The notes: generated by a model not told the origin, from the letters alone. Counted from the first letter of the stretch, positions 45,381 through 54,833 are shown. The stretch is DNA of 64,000 nt from Brasilonema sennae CENA114 (GCF_006968745.1 NZ_CP030118.1:5988340-6052339); one strand, 5' to 3'. Program-made: numbers and translations.

Positions 45381-46430
45381 CTAAATATCTTTACTACTCA
45401 ATTGTTCTGCCATTCCTACTACGACTTTTCGTTGTCCCACAAATGGCATCCGTCCGTGGGAAGCAAGCATATTATCCAGCATTAAAATATCTCCAGCTTG
45501 CCAAGGGAAAATAACCGTTTCTTGTTGGTATACACCACGAATTTCATCTAATACGGCTGCTTCAATTGGCGAACCATCACCATAATATGTATTGTGTGGC
45601 AAGTCTGATTCTGGAAATTCAGCTAACAATGTTTCACGCATGGTAGGTTCCAAAGTTGACACATGAAAAAAAGCTGCGTGATTAAACCATACTTGTTCAC
45701 CTGTTTGTGGATGTGTGGCAACAGCCTGCCGCACCTGTCGGGTTCTCAAGCGATTACCCTCTTTCCACTCAAACTCAATGCCATTGTGATGGCAGAAGGT
45801 TTCTACTTCTGCTGAATTGGTTGTTTGAAACACTGTCTGCCAAGTCAAGCCAAAACCATCGCCAAAGTTACGGACGTACATTACTCCTTTTTCGATGAAG
45901 CGATCGCGAATCTTGGAATCAATCCGCTTATATAATTTTCGAGTATCAGCAATGGGTGTTTCTCCTCCCTGAATAGCTGGTGTCACGCAATAAAAGAAGA
46001 TTTTTAGGGGCCATGTGGCAGCGTAGGAATTCTCGCTATGTAAAAAGATAGTTTGGTTGGCTGGATAGTCAGTTGAAGTATAAATATTGCCTTGAATTAG
46101 GCTGCGGGGTGAAGAGCGATCGCGATATTCCAGCAAATCTCCAGAAACTGTCTGGATAAATTTTTCAAACTCAACCACATCTGTGACTTGGAAGTTACGA
46201 AACAGGATACCGCCATGCTTCAGTAAATTTTTTGCAATTAACTCCTGATTACTTGCGGCCCAAGTTACTAAATTAATTCCTTCTACTATAGGTTGTAACA
46301 GCAAAGGTAAGGATTTCTCAAGCGACAAAGGTCTTGCTTTGATCAATTTTGCATCCGAGAGATTAACGCCTTGCCGTCTTTTTGACCTTATTTGGTTGAG
46401 GCTAATTTTTGGATAGTCTGGAATCTTCAT
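45381..46430 (-). CDS. SyrP/TauD-type Fe(II)/2OG beta-hydroxylase (free-standing)
   Basis: A 349-residue TauD-fold enzyme. Iron ligands are H-S-E (FLHSENSYAATWP) and the distal His in DNMLASHGRMPF; the 2-oxoglutarate Arg lies in FVGQRKVVVGMAE. It shares long blocks with the 342-aa hydroxylase (GGETPI, YMRNFGDGFGL/YVRNFGDGFGL, YYGDGSPIE). It is encoded 15 nt upstream of the giant NRPS, whose N-terminus is an interface-type domain followed by an Asp A domain. This is the arrangement known for stand-alone aspartyl beta-hydroxylases that act on carrier-bound Asp. The expected product is the first beta-hydroxy-Asp. AGAGAG lies before ATG 46430. Confidence 0.9.
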   Translation of the reverse strand: MKIPDYPKISLNQIRSKRRQGVNLSDAKLIKARPLSLEKSLPLLLQPIVEGINLVTWAASNQELIAKNLLKHGGILFRNFQVTDVVEFEKFIQTVSGDLLEYRDRSSPRSLIQGNIYTSTDYPANQTIFLHSENSYAATWPLKIFFYCVTPAIQGGETPIADTRKLYKRIDSKIRDRFIEKGVMYVRNFGDGFGLTWQTVFQTTNSAEVETFCHHNGIEFEWKEGNRLRTRQVRQAVATHPQTGEQVWFNHAAFFHVSTLEPTMRETLLAEFPESDLPHNTYYGDGSPIEAAVLDEIRGVYQQETVIFPWQAGDILMLDNMLASHGRMPFVGQRKVVVGMAEQLSSKDI

Positions 46431-46536
46431 TCTTGCTCTCTTATAATATTGCAGCTTCCAGAATTATCTTCTGATTTTTATCTTGCGACAAATCACACTA
46501 ATCCCAGAAGGCAAACTTCTTAGTTTATTGCTGTAA

Positions 46537-47424
46537 CTATTTTGCTTGAATGGTGGTGTCTTCATTTATTGACTTATTAGCTTTTGAAAAATCTAAATCT
46601 AATTCCTCTAATGACTTGACACCCAGTGTCTCCAAAACAAAAGGGTGCAATGTATTGTTTTCGATAAAATTACTTTTTTCATCGTTTTTACCTTTATATA
46701 AGATGACCAAATTATGATAAAATTGTATGGAAATAGTGTTCTCATCAAAGTAGGAAGGACTGTATCCTGGATTTAAAAATTCCTGATAGTTTAATCCATC
46801 AACCAGTCTTTTAAACATATTCATCACGGTTGTTGGATCATTTAGATCGAGGCTACCACCAACAGTTATCCAGTTTTGTAACTCAAAACTGTCTTTGGCT
46901 AAGTTTGACCACTTTTCACCTTTAAGACTTGGCCAATATGAGTGGTGGATATTTTCTGCTGCATAAATGCCACCATCTTTAAGTGCTGGAAAGAAAGTAT
47001 AGAACGCGTTGATATGATGTTCATTTGCAGAACTACCATCTTCAATTATAATATCTAGCTCGCCAGTTTCAGCTAAAACTTCTTGAATGAAATTTTCATC
47101 ATTTTGGTCACCATGAAAGATTTTAATACGGTCTTCTTCTAAATACCTTTTGTCTATTATATCAAGACCATAAACCATACTGTTTGGGAAATAGGTTTTC
47201 CACGTTTTTAAAGCCTCTCCTCCTAATTTTTTATTTTCATAACCTCCTACACCAATTGCAAGAATTTTTAGTTTTTTCCACTTTAAGGGGGCAAAATGAC
47301 TTTGATAGCGATGGGCAAACCGAAGTCTTGGCCATTCATCATGAGAATAAATAGCTGCTGTTTTACTTAAATTGTAAGGAGCGAGAAATGCTATTATTTT
47401 CAGCGGGAAATTGTTGATTTTCAT
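46537..47424 (-). CDS. MycE/TylE-like SAM-dependent O-methyltransferase
   Basis: About 295 residues. ATG 47424 is preferred because GAGGAG sits just upstream; an earlier in-frame ATG at 47439 overlaps that ribosome site. The core resembles macrolide sugar O-methyltransferases (macrocin/mycinamicin type): KILAIGVGGYENKKLGGEAL, then VYGLDIIDKR, IIIEDGSSANEHHINAFYTFF and GGIYAAENIHHSYW. That family binds SAM and a metal through the acidic and His residues seen in EDGS..EHH. It lies between FAAL-ACP-C and the first hydroxylase. No glycosyltransferase or sugar genes are present, so the acceptor is probably a hydroxyl of the peptide or acyl chain. Confidence 0.8.
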   Translation of the reverse strand: MKINNFPLKIIAFLAPYNLSKTAAIYSHDEWPRLRFAHRYQSHFAPLKWKKLKILAIGVGGYENKKLGGEALKTWKTYFPNSMVYGLDIIDKRYLEEDRIKIFHGDQNDENFIQEVLAETGELDIIIEDGSSANEHHINAFYTFFPALKDGGIYAAENIHHSYWPSLKGEKWSNLAKDSFELQNWITVGGSLDLNDPTTVMNMFKRLVDGLNYQEFLNPGYSPSYFDENTISIQFYHNLVILYKGKNDEKSNFIENNTLHPFVLETLGVKSLEELDLDFSKANKSINEDTTIQAK

Positions 47425-47485
47425 TGATAAACTCCTCATTTAAAGAAAATAATAATAATAAAGCATGAAATATTTTCAGATTTTT

Positions 47486-50400
47486 TCAGACTCCATAAAT
47501 TGCCTTACGCTTTGTCAGCTTGAGTTTTTGCACAGAAGTGTGTTCTAGTTCTTGTTCTTTTATGATCTGTTGTTCTCTGTCAGCTTTGGCGAGTACTTTG
47601 GCTAGCTCATTCATTCTAATGTCAGGCTGTTCAACAACATGGCGTAAAAGTATTTCTAAATGACTTATCATTCGAGCAATAGTTGTGGCCTCGAACAAGT
47701 CCGTTTTATACTCCAATGAACCATTAAAACCTTCTAGACTTTCCCAAATACTTAGCTTCAAATCAAATTTTGAAGTGCCGCTGTCGGCTTCCAACGGACG
47801 CAGAGTCAACCCTGGAAGTTCTATAGTTGGTATGGGAGCATTCTGAAGAATAAACATTACCTGAAACAGCGGGTTATGGCTTAAATTTCGTTCCGGCTGC
47901 AATTCCTCCACCAACTTCTCAAAGGGCAAATCTTGATGAGCATAAGCTCCCAAAGCAACTTCGCGCACCCGCCCTAACAATTCACGGAAAGTCGGATTGC
48001 CTGATAGGTTGGTACGCAATACCAATGTGTTGAGAAAAAAGCCAATGAGTTTTTCTGTTTCTCTTCTGGTGCGACCGACAACGGGCGAACCTACTATTAT
48101 TTCCTCTTGGTTTGAATAGCAGTATAACAAAATCTTGAACACTGTCAGAAGTGTCATAAACTGAGTGACACTTTCTTGTCGATTCAAGTTGTTGACTGCC
48201 TCGCTTAAAGCCTTAGGAAATGCAAAAAATTCCTTTTTGCCAGTGAAGGTTTGTATAGCTGGTCGCGATCGGTCAGTAGGAAGTTGCAGTATAGGTAAAC
48301 TACCCCTTAATTGCTGCTTCCAGTAAGTAACCTGATTGTTGAGTACTTCTCCTTGCAACCATTGTTTCTGCCAATAAGCAAAATCTGCATATTGAATCGT
48401 AAGTTCAGGTAGTGGGGAGGGTAAGCCTTTAGAAAAAGATTTGTAAATCTCTGCCAGTTCTTGAATAAGAATACCAATAGACCAACCATCCGAAATAATG
48501 TGGTGCATGACTAACAGCAGCATATGCTCCTGTTGTGTCAAACGTAGGAGTTTAGCTCGCAGTAATGGTGCTTGGGACAAGTCGAAAGGCTGTTGAGCAA
48601 ACTCAGTAGCGATGGACAAAGCTGAGTCTACACTTACTCCTGGTAAATCTGTGACTGGCAAGGTTATTTTTAAGGTGGGGGCAATCTTTTGGATCGGTCG
48701 TCCTTGTATTGCCGAAAAGCTTGTTCGCAATGCCTCATGACGCCGCACGACTTCGTTAAGACTTTGTTCTAGGGTTGTCAGGTTAAGCTCCCCAGTTAAA
48801 TGCACAGCAATAGGAACATTATAGAAGGGATTTCCAGGTTCTAATTGGTCAAGGAACCACAAGCGTTCTTGAGCAAGGCACACAGGTAGTTCTTGATTTC
48901 GGGAAATAGGCTCCAGTTTGGGTTCTAACGCTGTTTTTGTTGTTAGTTGAGTCAGTATTTGTGTTGCTAGCAGGACGACACTGGCATCTTTGAAGAAATC
49001 CTCGATAGATATTGTGACTCCAAGGTCTACTTGAATCTGATTTTTGAGTTCAAAGACCATTAATGAGTCGAGTCCGAAAGTACTTAGCGGTACCTCTGAG
49101 TTTAGTTGGGATGCTGCAACTTTTAGTACGCGAGCAATCTGTGTTTGAAGATAAGGTATGAGCAGTGGCGGACGTTTTTCTGGTGGAGTTGCAAGAATTG
49201 CCTCACGGCTGAGACTTGTTTGGCTCCCCAACTCATCTGTATCATCCAGGATACTGCTGTTTATGATCTCCAATTCGCCTGCGAGAAACTGTGCGCGAGT
49301 TGCACGCCGTTGAATTTTGCCACTGGAGGTTTTGGAGATAGTACCTGGTTTTATTAGTAATATTCCATAAACTTGTATTTCATGCTCTTCAACAACCGCC
49401 TGACGAATTGCTGCTGTGACTTCCTCAAGATTAGGTTTGGCACGAAACTCTAACTCTTGAACTACGACTAGTCGTTCTTCATTCTCTACCTCTACCGAGA
49501 AAGCTGCACCACTACTTGAACGTAATGACGAATGGCTGCGTTCTGCTGTTAACTCTATGTCTTGTGGGTAGAGGTTGCGACCACGGATAATGATTAAATC
49601 TTTGGCTCGACCTGTAATGAAGAGTTCTCCATTGTGCAAAAAGCCCAAGTCACCAGTGCGTAGAAATGGTTCAGATCCTGTGTCTTTTAGGTAGGCGTGA
49701 AATATCTGCTCTGTTTCTTCTTGACGATTCCAATAACCCTGACCGACGCTAGGACCAGATGCCCAGATTTCTCCTACTTGATCTGATGAACAACGAGTTA
49801 ATGTTTCGGGATTGACAATGACAATCTCCTGTTGAGGAATACTTTGACCGCAACTGACAAACGTCTGGGTATCTTCACTATTGGTATTTGCTTCAACGAC
49901 TAGGTTTTTCTCTAATGAAGATTTCGCAACTGTTTTGCAAGGAGGCAAAGCTTTCTTGATCCCACCAGAAACCATCAGTGTTGCTTCTGCCATACCATAA
50001 CAAGGGTAGAATGCTGACCCACGAAAACCACACTCTGCAAAGGTTGCGGCAAATTGGTCTAAAGTCTCCTGCCGGATTGGTTCAGCACCGTTAAATGCAA
50101 CACTCCAACTACTTAAGTCGAGAGTTTCTTTTTGTTGTTGGGTAATCCTTTGAATACACTGCTCATAAGCAAAGTTAGGACCACCACTCGTAGTGCCTTT
50201 GTAGCGAGAAATTGTCTGTAGCCATCGATACGGACGTTGCAAAAAAGATGCTGGAGACATTAGGATGCAACCAAACCCACCATATAAAGGTTGCAAAATC
50301 CCACCAATCAACCCCATATCATGGTAAACAGGTAGCCAGGAGACAAATACACTGCTGGGAGAATGTTCCATGAGTTGGTAAGTCACGGCGGCATTGTGCA

Positions 50401-51004
50401 GCAGATTGCCATGACTCAGCATGACACCTTTGGGTGTGCCTGTAGAACCAGATGTGTATTGCAAGAAAGCGAGGGTATCTGCATTGATTTCAGGCTGTTG
50501 CCAAGAATTTTCTATACCCTGTGCCAGGTTGTCAGTAGTCAGCCAACGTAAATGACTCTGGTTTGTTTCTTTTGCAAGTAAAGACTGTACAGTAGGGAGA
50601 ATCGTTGTTATCGTCAGGATAATTGCTGCTTGTGCATCTGTTATGATTGCTTGAATTCTGGGTGTATTGCGTTGATTGCGAGGTGGATAAGCTGGAACAG
50701 CTACCACACCAGCGTAGAGACAACCAAAAAAAGCACTCAAGTAATCTAGCCCTGGTGGATACAGCAATATAGCACGTTCCCCGGTTAAACCAAGGGTTTG
50801 GAGTTGAGATGCTATAGCCCGACTGCGTCGATCCAACTCATAGTAAGTTAACGTTGATTCCTGAGTTTCTCCATCTTCAAGGAAGGTGAACGCTTGTGCG
50901 TGCGGTTGTGTTGAACTGCGATAACGCACAATATCAACGACAGTCGCACATTGATGGGAAATTTTTGGAAATCTATTGAAAATTACAGTCATTTTTCGTT
51001 TCAA
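47486..51004 (-). CDS. chain-starting synthase: fatty acyl-AMP ligase-ACP-C
   Basis: A 1172-residue protein. FAAL about 1-590: P-loop FLQYTSGSTGTPKGV, the FAAL-type context VAVPAYPPRNQRNTPRIQ, SWLPVYHDMGLIGG, and RTGDLGFLHNGELFITGRAKDLIIIRGRNLYPQDIE. ACP about 610-690 with FGLDSLMVFELK. C domain about 700-1130 with MHHIISDGWS. A free fatty acid would be adenylated and moved to the ACP; the C domain then acylates the first amino acid (Asp on the giant NRPS). This makes the product a lipopeptide. The tail helix of about 40 residues may be a docking element. The start is TTG 51004 or, more likely, ATG 50992; neither has a strong ribosome site. First gene of the cluster. Confidence 0.94.
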   Translation of the reverse strand: MKRKMTVIFNRFPKISHQCATVVDIVRYRSSTQPHAQAFTFLEDGETQESTLTYYELDRRSRAIASQLQTLGLTGERAILLYPPGLDYLSAFFGCLYAGVVAVPAYPPRNQRNTPRIQAIITDAQAAIILTITTILPTVQSLLAKETNQSHLRWLTTDNLAQGIENSWQQPEINADTLAFLQYTSGSTGTPKGVMLSHGNLLHNAAVTYQLMEHSPSSVFVSWLPVYHDMGLIGGILQPLYGGFGCILMSPASFLQRPYRWLQTISRYKGTTSGGPNFAYEQCIQRITQQQKETLDLSSWSVAFNGAEPIRQETLDQFAATFAECGFRGSAFYPCYGMAEATLMVSGGIKKALPPCKTVAKSSLEKNLVVEANTNSEDTQTFVSCGQSIPQQEIVIVNPETLTRCSSDQVGEIWASGPSVGQGYWNRQEETEQIFHAYLKDTGSEPFLRTGDLGFLHNGELFITGRAKDLIIIRGRNLYPQDIELTAERSHSSLRSSSGAAFSVEVENEERLVVVQELEFRAKPNLEEVTAAIRQAVVEEHEIQVYGILLIKPGTISKTSSGKIQRRATRAQFLAGELEIINSSILDDTDELGSQTSLSREAILATPPEKRPPLLIPYLQTQIARVLKVAASQLNSEVPLSTFGLDSLMVFELKNQIQVDLGVTISIEDFFKDASVVLLATQILTQLTTKTALEPKLEPISRNQELPVCLAQERLWFLDQLEPGNPFYNVPIAVHLTGELNLTTLEQSLNEVVRRHEALRTSFSAIQGRPIQKIAPTLKITLPVTDLPGVSVDSALSIATEFAQQPFDLSQAPLLRAKLLRLTQQEHMLLLVMHHIISDGWSIGILIQELAEIYKSFSKGLPSPLPELTIQYADFAYWQKQWLQGEVLNNQVTYWKQQLRGSLPILQLPTDRSRPAIQTFTGKKEFFAFPKALSEAVNNLNRQESVTQFMTLLTVFKILLYCYSNQEEIIVGSPVVGRTRRETEKLIGFFLNTLVLRTNLSGNPTFRELLGRVREVALGAYAHQDLPFEKLVEELQPERNLSHNPLFQVMFILQNAPIPTIELPGLTLRPLEADSGTSKFDLKLSIWESLEGFNGSLEYKTDLFEATTIARMISHLEILLRHVVEQPDIRMNELAKVLAKADREQQIIKEQELEHTSVQKLKLTKRKAIYGV

Positions 51005-51058
51005 GCAATCAGATGCACATAAACAATGGTTGAATTAGGCAAGCCCAATGGCAAATTT

Positions 51059-51079
51059 CATTCTATGTAAGTTAGAATG
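51059..51079. promoter_or_regulatory. inverted repeat CATTCTA-N7-TAGAATG
   Basis: Perfect 7-bp arms with a 7-nt spacer, 55-75 nt upstream of the first synthase start. The position suits an operator over the promoter or leader of the biosynthetic operon. Confidence 0.4.
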
Positions 51080-51158
51080 CTGCCTTCATGCATGCCTTTT
51101 TTTCATGGCAATAATTCTTTTTGGATAAACCTCAATAACTGTCTTATACAAATATGCA

Positions 51159-51184
51159 TTGCAATGACTTGGTCAGTCATGCAA
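51159..51184. promoter_or_regulatory. imperfect palindrome TTGCAATGAC...GTCATGCAA
   Basis: The arms TTGCAATGAC and GTCATGCAA match except for one extra A, around a 7-nt centre. It lies about 155-180 nt upstream of the synthase operon. Possible activator or repressor site. Confidence 0.35.
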
Positions 51185-51242
51185 ATCTTGGCTGAGATGA
51201 GTTGCAAGTTATTTTTAATTAGCACCTTTTACTCTAGAAGAA

Positions 51243-51265
51243 AAGTATTGTCTTTAGCAATACTT
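51243..51265. promoter_or_regulatory. inverted repeat AAGTATTG-N7-CAATACTT
   Basis: Perfect 8-bp arms with a 7-nt spacer, the same spacing as the repeat at 51059-51079 but a different sequence. No T-tract follows, so an operator is more likely than a terminator. Confidence 0.35.
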
Positions 51266-51539
51266 GTTTAATAGAGAATACTTATCAAAAAATAAGAAAA
51301 TATAATAATTTCTTGAACTGTATTTTTCTGACTTTTGGTAGATGCTAAAATAAATTTAGGTACTATCAAGATTTCATTCATCGGACTTGATGATTCGATG
51401 TTACGTAAGTCAAGTCATGTCAACTCAGCCAAAAGTGTTGAGTGGTAAATGTTATCTCAATTTGATATAGCAGGGAACGCTTAACGCTTAACAGACTTGA
51501 AAGTCTCTTGCTGAACCTGTTTTCTCATTAATTCGTGTC

Positions 51540-51731
51540 CTAATCTACGTGGCGACTGCTATACAAAGAATTCTCGCTATGTAGAAATGAACATGCAGCT
51601 TGAGGATTTTCTGAATATCGACTTGAGGCAGTCTTACACATAAAAAAATCGAGTAGGCTCTTGCCAACTCTAGTAGTCCTGCTGGTTGACGGAATCACAA
51701 ACAAGCTTGGCCGATTTTTTAGGGACGGCAC
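51540..51731 (-). pseudogene. possible degraded SyrP-like hydroxylase fragment
   Basis: The minus strand encodes RYSENPQAACSFLHSENSLY, which resembles DYPANQTIFLHSENSYAATW around the iron ligands of the hydroxylase at 45381-46430. A 16-nt string, GAATTCTCGCTATGTA, is identical in both places and on the same strand. The rest of the 63-codon frame does not align. It could be a relic of a duplicated hydroxylase next to the cluster, or chance. Confidence 0.25.
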
Positions 51732-51781
51732 GTTTTGGGCGCAAGCGGAAAAACTAAATCGCTATCTCTGACTTCGCGTGA

Positions 51782-51800
51782 GATAATGAAATTTTATTAA
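51782..51800. promoter_or_regulatory. Fur-box-like sequence
   Basis: GATAATGAAATTTTATTAA agrees with the classical Fur box GATAATGATAATCATTATC at 11 of 19 positions, including the first eight. It lies about 175 nt upstream of the TonB receptor start. Iron control is expected for such a gene, but the match is partial. Confidence 0.35.
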
Positions 51801-51837
51801 GAAATTAGTGTTAATGAGTAGCAACAGTCTACTTCAC

Positions 51838-51858
51838 ATTTACATATTATATGTAAAT
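51838..51858. promoter_or_regulatory. palindrome ATTTACATA-TTA-TATGTAAAT
   Basis: Perfect 9-bp arms around TTA, about 118 nt upstream of the receptor ATG. AT-rich and symmetrical, suited to a dimeric regulator overlapping the receptor promoter. Confidence 0.4.
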
Positions 51859-51975
51859 TTTTATTTGTTGTCGTTTGATGAGGCTTGCTTTGTGGATGCA
51901 AATGAATTTCAATAAATTCTGAAGCTAGCATCGTTAACTTGAGATTTCGTGGCGTGATGGAGTCAGAGAAAAAGT

Positions 51976-54744
51976 ATGAAATTTAAGCAACTTGTTCCCA
52001 GTCTGTTGCTGAGTAGCGCCATCGTAGCGTTGGTTAGCGCTCCTACAAGAAGCCAGGAAATATCATCAATTGCAGTTGACAAGAGCACAGCATCTGGTGA
52101 AAAAAGCGATGCTTCTTCAGGAACCGCTCTTGGCGATGCAAAGAATCAACAATCACGTCTAGCAACCAATTCCGGGTTGGTTAAACCGATAACAGACATT
52201 CGGCGAGTCAGTGAGATAGAACGTCCAGCTAAAAGTGCCAAAATGCTGGTGCAATCGCCAACCCCACAAGCAACACCTACTTCACCAGTCGTGCAAGTCA
52301 CCTTCGTGAAGGCAAATCCCACCTCCAAAGGTTTGGAACTGGTTTTACAAACTTCCAAAGCTGCTACGTTGCAACTACAGAACCGCACTCAAGTTAATAG
52401 TAATAGCTTCATCGTTGACATTCCCAATGCTCAACTGCGTGCACCAGGTGACAGACCCTTCACATTCCGCTCACAAAAACCAATTGCGGGTGTAACTGAG
52501 ATTACAGTGACTAACTTTGATGCCAATACTATCCGAGTGACGGTGATAGGTGAAGCGAGTCCACCAGTGGTGGAGTTGTTTGATAGTCCAAAAGAAGGTC
52601 TGATCTTCAGCGTGTCAACTGCTGCTTCCATTGCACAACAACAAGGGCAAACGCAACCAACTGGGCCACAAACTGGGCCACAAACTCAACCAGAGAATCA
52701 AACCCAACCAAGTCAACCATCAGCTTCTGGTGACGAACCGATTGAACTAGTGGTGACAGGACAGCAAGATAGTTATCGTGTTTCCGATACCACAACTGCC
52801 ACTCGAACCGACACAAATCCACGCGATATTCCTCAGTCAATTCAAGCCATTCCGCAAACAATCATCAAAGATCAGCAAATCACCCGGATTGGCGATGCAA
52901 CACGCAATGTTAGTGGCGTGACTCAACAAGGGGGCTATGCTGGGGGTTCGGATAATTTCAATATTCGGGGATTTACAACCTATGACAACTTGAGAAACGG
53001 TTTTGCTGTTCAAAGTGACCTTGTGAATCCGACTAACATTGAGCGGATCGAAGTTCTCAAGGGTCCAGCTTCGGTGCTATATGGACAGTTTGAGCCGGGA
53101 GGTGTGGTGAATTACATTACCAAACAACCACTTCGTGAGCCTTACTACTCTGCTGAATTTACAGCCGGAAGTTTTAGCACTTATCGTCCCTCCATTGATA
53201 TTTCTGGACCGCTGAACTCAGACAAAACGTTACTGTACCGCCTGAATACTGCATACGAAAACTTTGGTAGTTTTATCGATTTTAATCATCAGGAAACATT
53301 CGCGATCGCACCAGCTTTCACCTACAAAATTGGTGATGCAACAACATTGACGCTAGAGTATGAATTCCTCAAAGTTGATCGCACCTTTTATCGTGGTCTT
53401 ACTGCCGATCCAATCGTTTTTAAAGCTCCTGTTAATCGTTTCTTAGGAGAGCCAGATGATCGTTACTCCAAAGAGACAAACTCTGTATTTCTTAACGTCA
53501 ATCACCGCTTTAGTAAAAATATTCAGTTCCGCAGTGGCTTTTCTCTTACGGTTAGTAATTCTGAGGAATCAGCGTTTCAACCGGATAGCATTGTAGATGG
53601 TCGTACTGTGCAGCGAAGGTTTGGTGCTGGTCCGGAGTATTACCAAAACTATTCTCTGCAAAATGATCTCATCACTAATTTCAATACTGGTTCCATCCAA
53701 CATCAACTTCTTGTAGGGTTGGAGTGGAATAAATATATCCGTGGCTATGATTATCTGCGAAGTACTGCTTCACTGACTCCCAGTATTGATTTATTTAATC
53801 CTGTGTATGGCGCTTCCCGCCCACCAGAGTTTGATGAAGCAGCAGAACGGGATCGTTATGACCGCAATACGATCGCCATTTATCTGCAAGATCAAGTTAC
53901 ATTGCTGCCAAATCTGAAGCTATTGGTAGGCGGCAGGTATGACTTTATTCACCGCAAAAATCGCGTGCAACAGCTGGATTCTTTAGGTAGAGACCCGATT
54001 GATGATGCTACAGTTGATCGGTTGTATGATGAGGCTTTTTCACCTCGCGTCGGCATTGTTTATCAACCGATTGAGCCGATTTCTATTTACGCCAGCTACA
54101 CCCGCTCGTTTAACCCCAGTTCCTCGCGGACGGTAGATAGAACTCAACTGCCACCAGAACGCGGTACTCAGTATGAAGTGGGAGTCAAAGCGGAACTGAT
54201 AAAAGACAGGTTATCTGCCACCTTTGCCGCCTATGATATCACCAAGGAAAATGTCGTTACAACCGATCCCACTCCAGGTAACTCTGACTTTTCTATTGCG
54301 GCTGGAGAAGTGAAAAGTCGCGGTTTGGAATTTGACATTTCTGGGCAGATTCTACCAGGCTGGAATGTGATTGCTTCTGCTTTTATCAACGATGCTTTTG
54401 TGAGTAAAGATAACAACTTACCAGTGGGCGACTCCCTGGTAAATGCTCCCGGTAGTGGGGCTAGTCTGTGGACAACTTATGAAATTCAAGACGGTAATTG
54501 GAAAGGATTGGGATTTGGTGGAGGATTATTTTATACAGGCGATCGCGAAGCTGAACTCCCCAATACGTTTAAAATCCCCTCCTATGTGCGGGCTGATGCC
54601 ACCATTTTCTACAAACGCGATAACTGGAGGGTTGCGCTGAACTTTAAGAATCTTTTTGATACTCGCTATTACGATTCTCAAGGCTACTATCTGCTTCCTG
54701 GTGCGCCTTTGACTGTGCTGGGAACAATTTCTGTGCAGTTTTGA
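51976..54744 (+). CDS. TonB-dependent siderophore receptor with AMIN domain
   Basis: A 922-residue outer-membrane protein. Signal peptide (MKFKQLVPSLLLSSAIVALV, cleavage near SAPTRSQ). AMIN domain about 105-205 (VTFVKANPTSKGLELVLQTS...), usual in cyanobacterial receptors and thought to bind the envelope. Low-complexity TGPQTGPQTQPENQ linker. TonB-box-like EPIELVVTG about 255. Plug domain about 275-400 (RDIPQSIQAIPQTIIKDQQI, IERIEVLKGPASVLYGQFEPGG). 22-strand barrel ending in the aromatic LTVLGTISVQF. Typical of FhuA/FecA-like ferric-siderophore uptake. Divergent from the synthase operon, so it is probably the receptor for its product. A GAGGGA/TCCCTC hairpin (54758-54779) follows the stop. 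Confidence 0.95.
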   Translation: MKFKQLVPSLLLSSAIVALVSAPTRSQEISSIAVDKSTASGEKSDASSGTALGDAKNQQSRLATNSGLVKPITDIRRVSEIERPAKSAKMLVQSPTPQATPTSPVVQVTFVKANPTSKGLELVLQTSKAATLQLQNRTQVNSNSFIVDIPNAQLRAPGDRPFTFRSQKPIAGVTEITVTNFDANTIRVTVIGEASPPVVELFDSPKEGLIFSVSTAASIAQQQGQTQPTGPQTGPQTQPENQTQPSQPSASGDEPIELVVTGQQDSYRVSDTTTATRTDTNPRDIPQSIQAIPQTIIKDQQITRIGDATRNVSGVTQQGGYAGGSDNFNIRGFTTYDNLRNGFAVQSDLVNPTNIERIEVLKGPASVLYGQFEPGGVVNYITKQPLREPYYSAEFTAGSFSTYRPSIDISGPLNSDKTLLYRLNTAYENFGSFIDFNHQETFAIAPAFTYKIGDATTLTLEYEFLKVDRTFYRGLTADPIVFKAPVNRFLGEPDDRYSKETNSVFLNVNHRFSKNIQFRSGFSLTVSNSEESAFQPDSIVDGRTVQRRFGAGPEYYQNYSLQNDLITNFNTGSIQHQLLVGLEWNKYIRGYDYLRSTASLTPSIDLFNPVYGASRPPEFDEAAERDRYDRNTIAIYLQDQVTLLPNLKLLVGGRYDFIHRKNRVQQLDSLGRDPIDDATVDRLYDEAFSPRVGIVYQPIEPISIYASYTRSFNPSSSRTVDRTQLPPERGTQYEVGVKAELIKDRLSATFAAYDITKENVVTTDPTPGNSDFSIAAGEVKSRGLEFDISGQILPGWNVIASAFINDAFVSKDNNLPVGDSLVNAPGSGASLWTTYEIQDGNWKGLGFGGGLFYTGDREAELPNTFKIPSYVRADATIFYKRDNWRVALNFKNLFDTRYYDSQGYYLLPGAPLTVLGTISVQF

Positions 54745-54833
54745 TTATTGTAAAGGGGAGGGAGGATAATTCTTCCCTCAATGCATCGAGAAGATTAAAG
54801 GGGGTAAAAAAATCCAGCTAAGGAGTGGCGAGC

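Larger units (their letters stand above)
51005..51975. promoter_or_regulatory. divergent control region between biosynthesis and receptor genes
   Basis: About 970 bp without a secure gene. It separates the minus-strand synthase operon from the plus-strand TonB receptor and must hold both promoters. Several inverted repeats (listed separately), a Fur-like string and a possible degraded hydroxylase fragment lie inside. A CAGGGAACGC..TTAACAG repeat occurs at 51470-51493. Confidence 0.7.
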
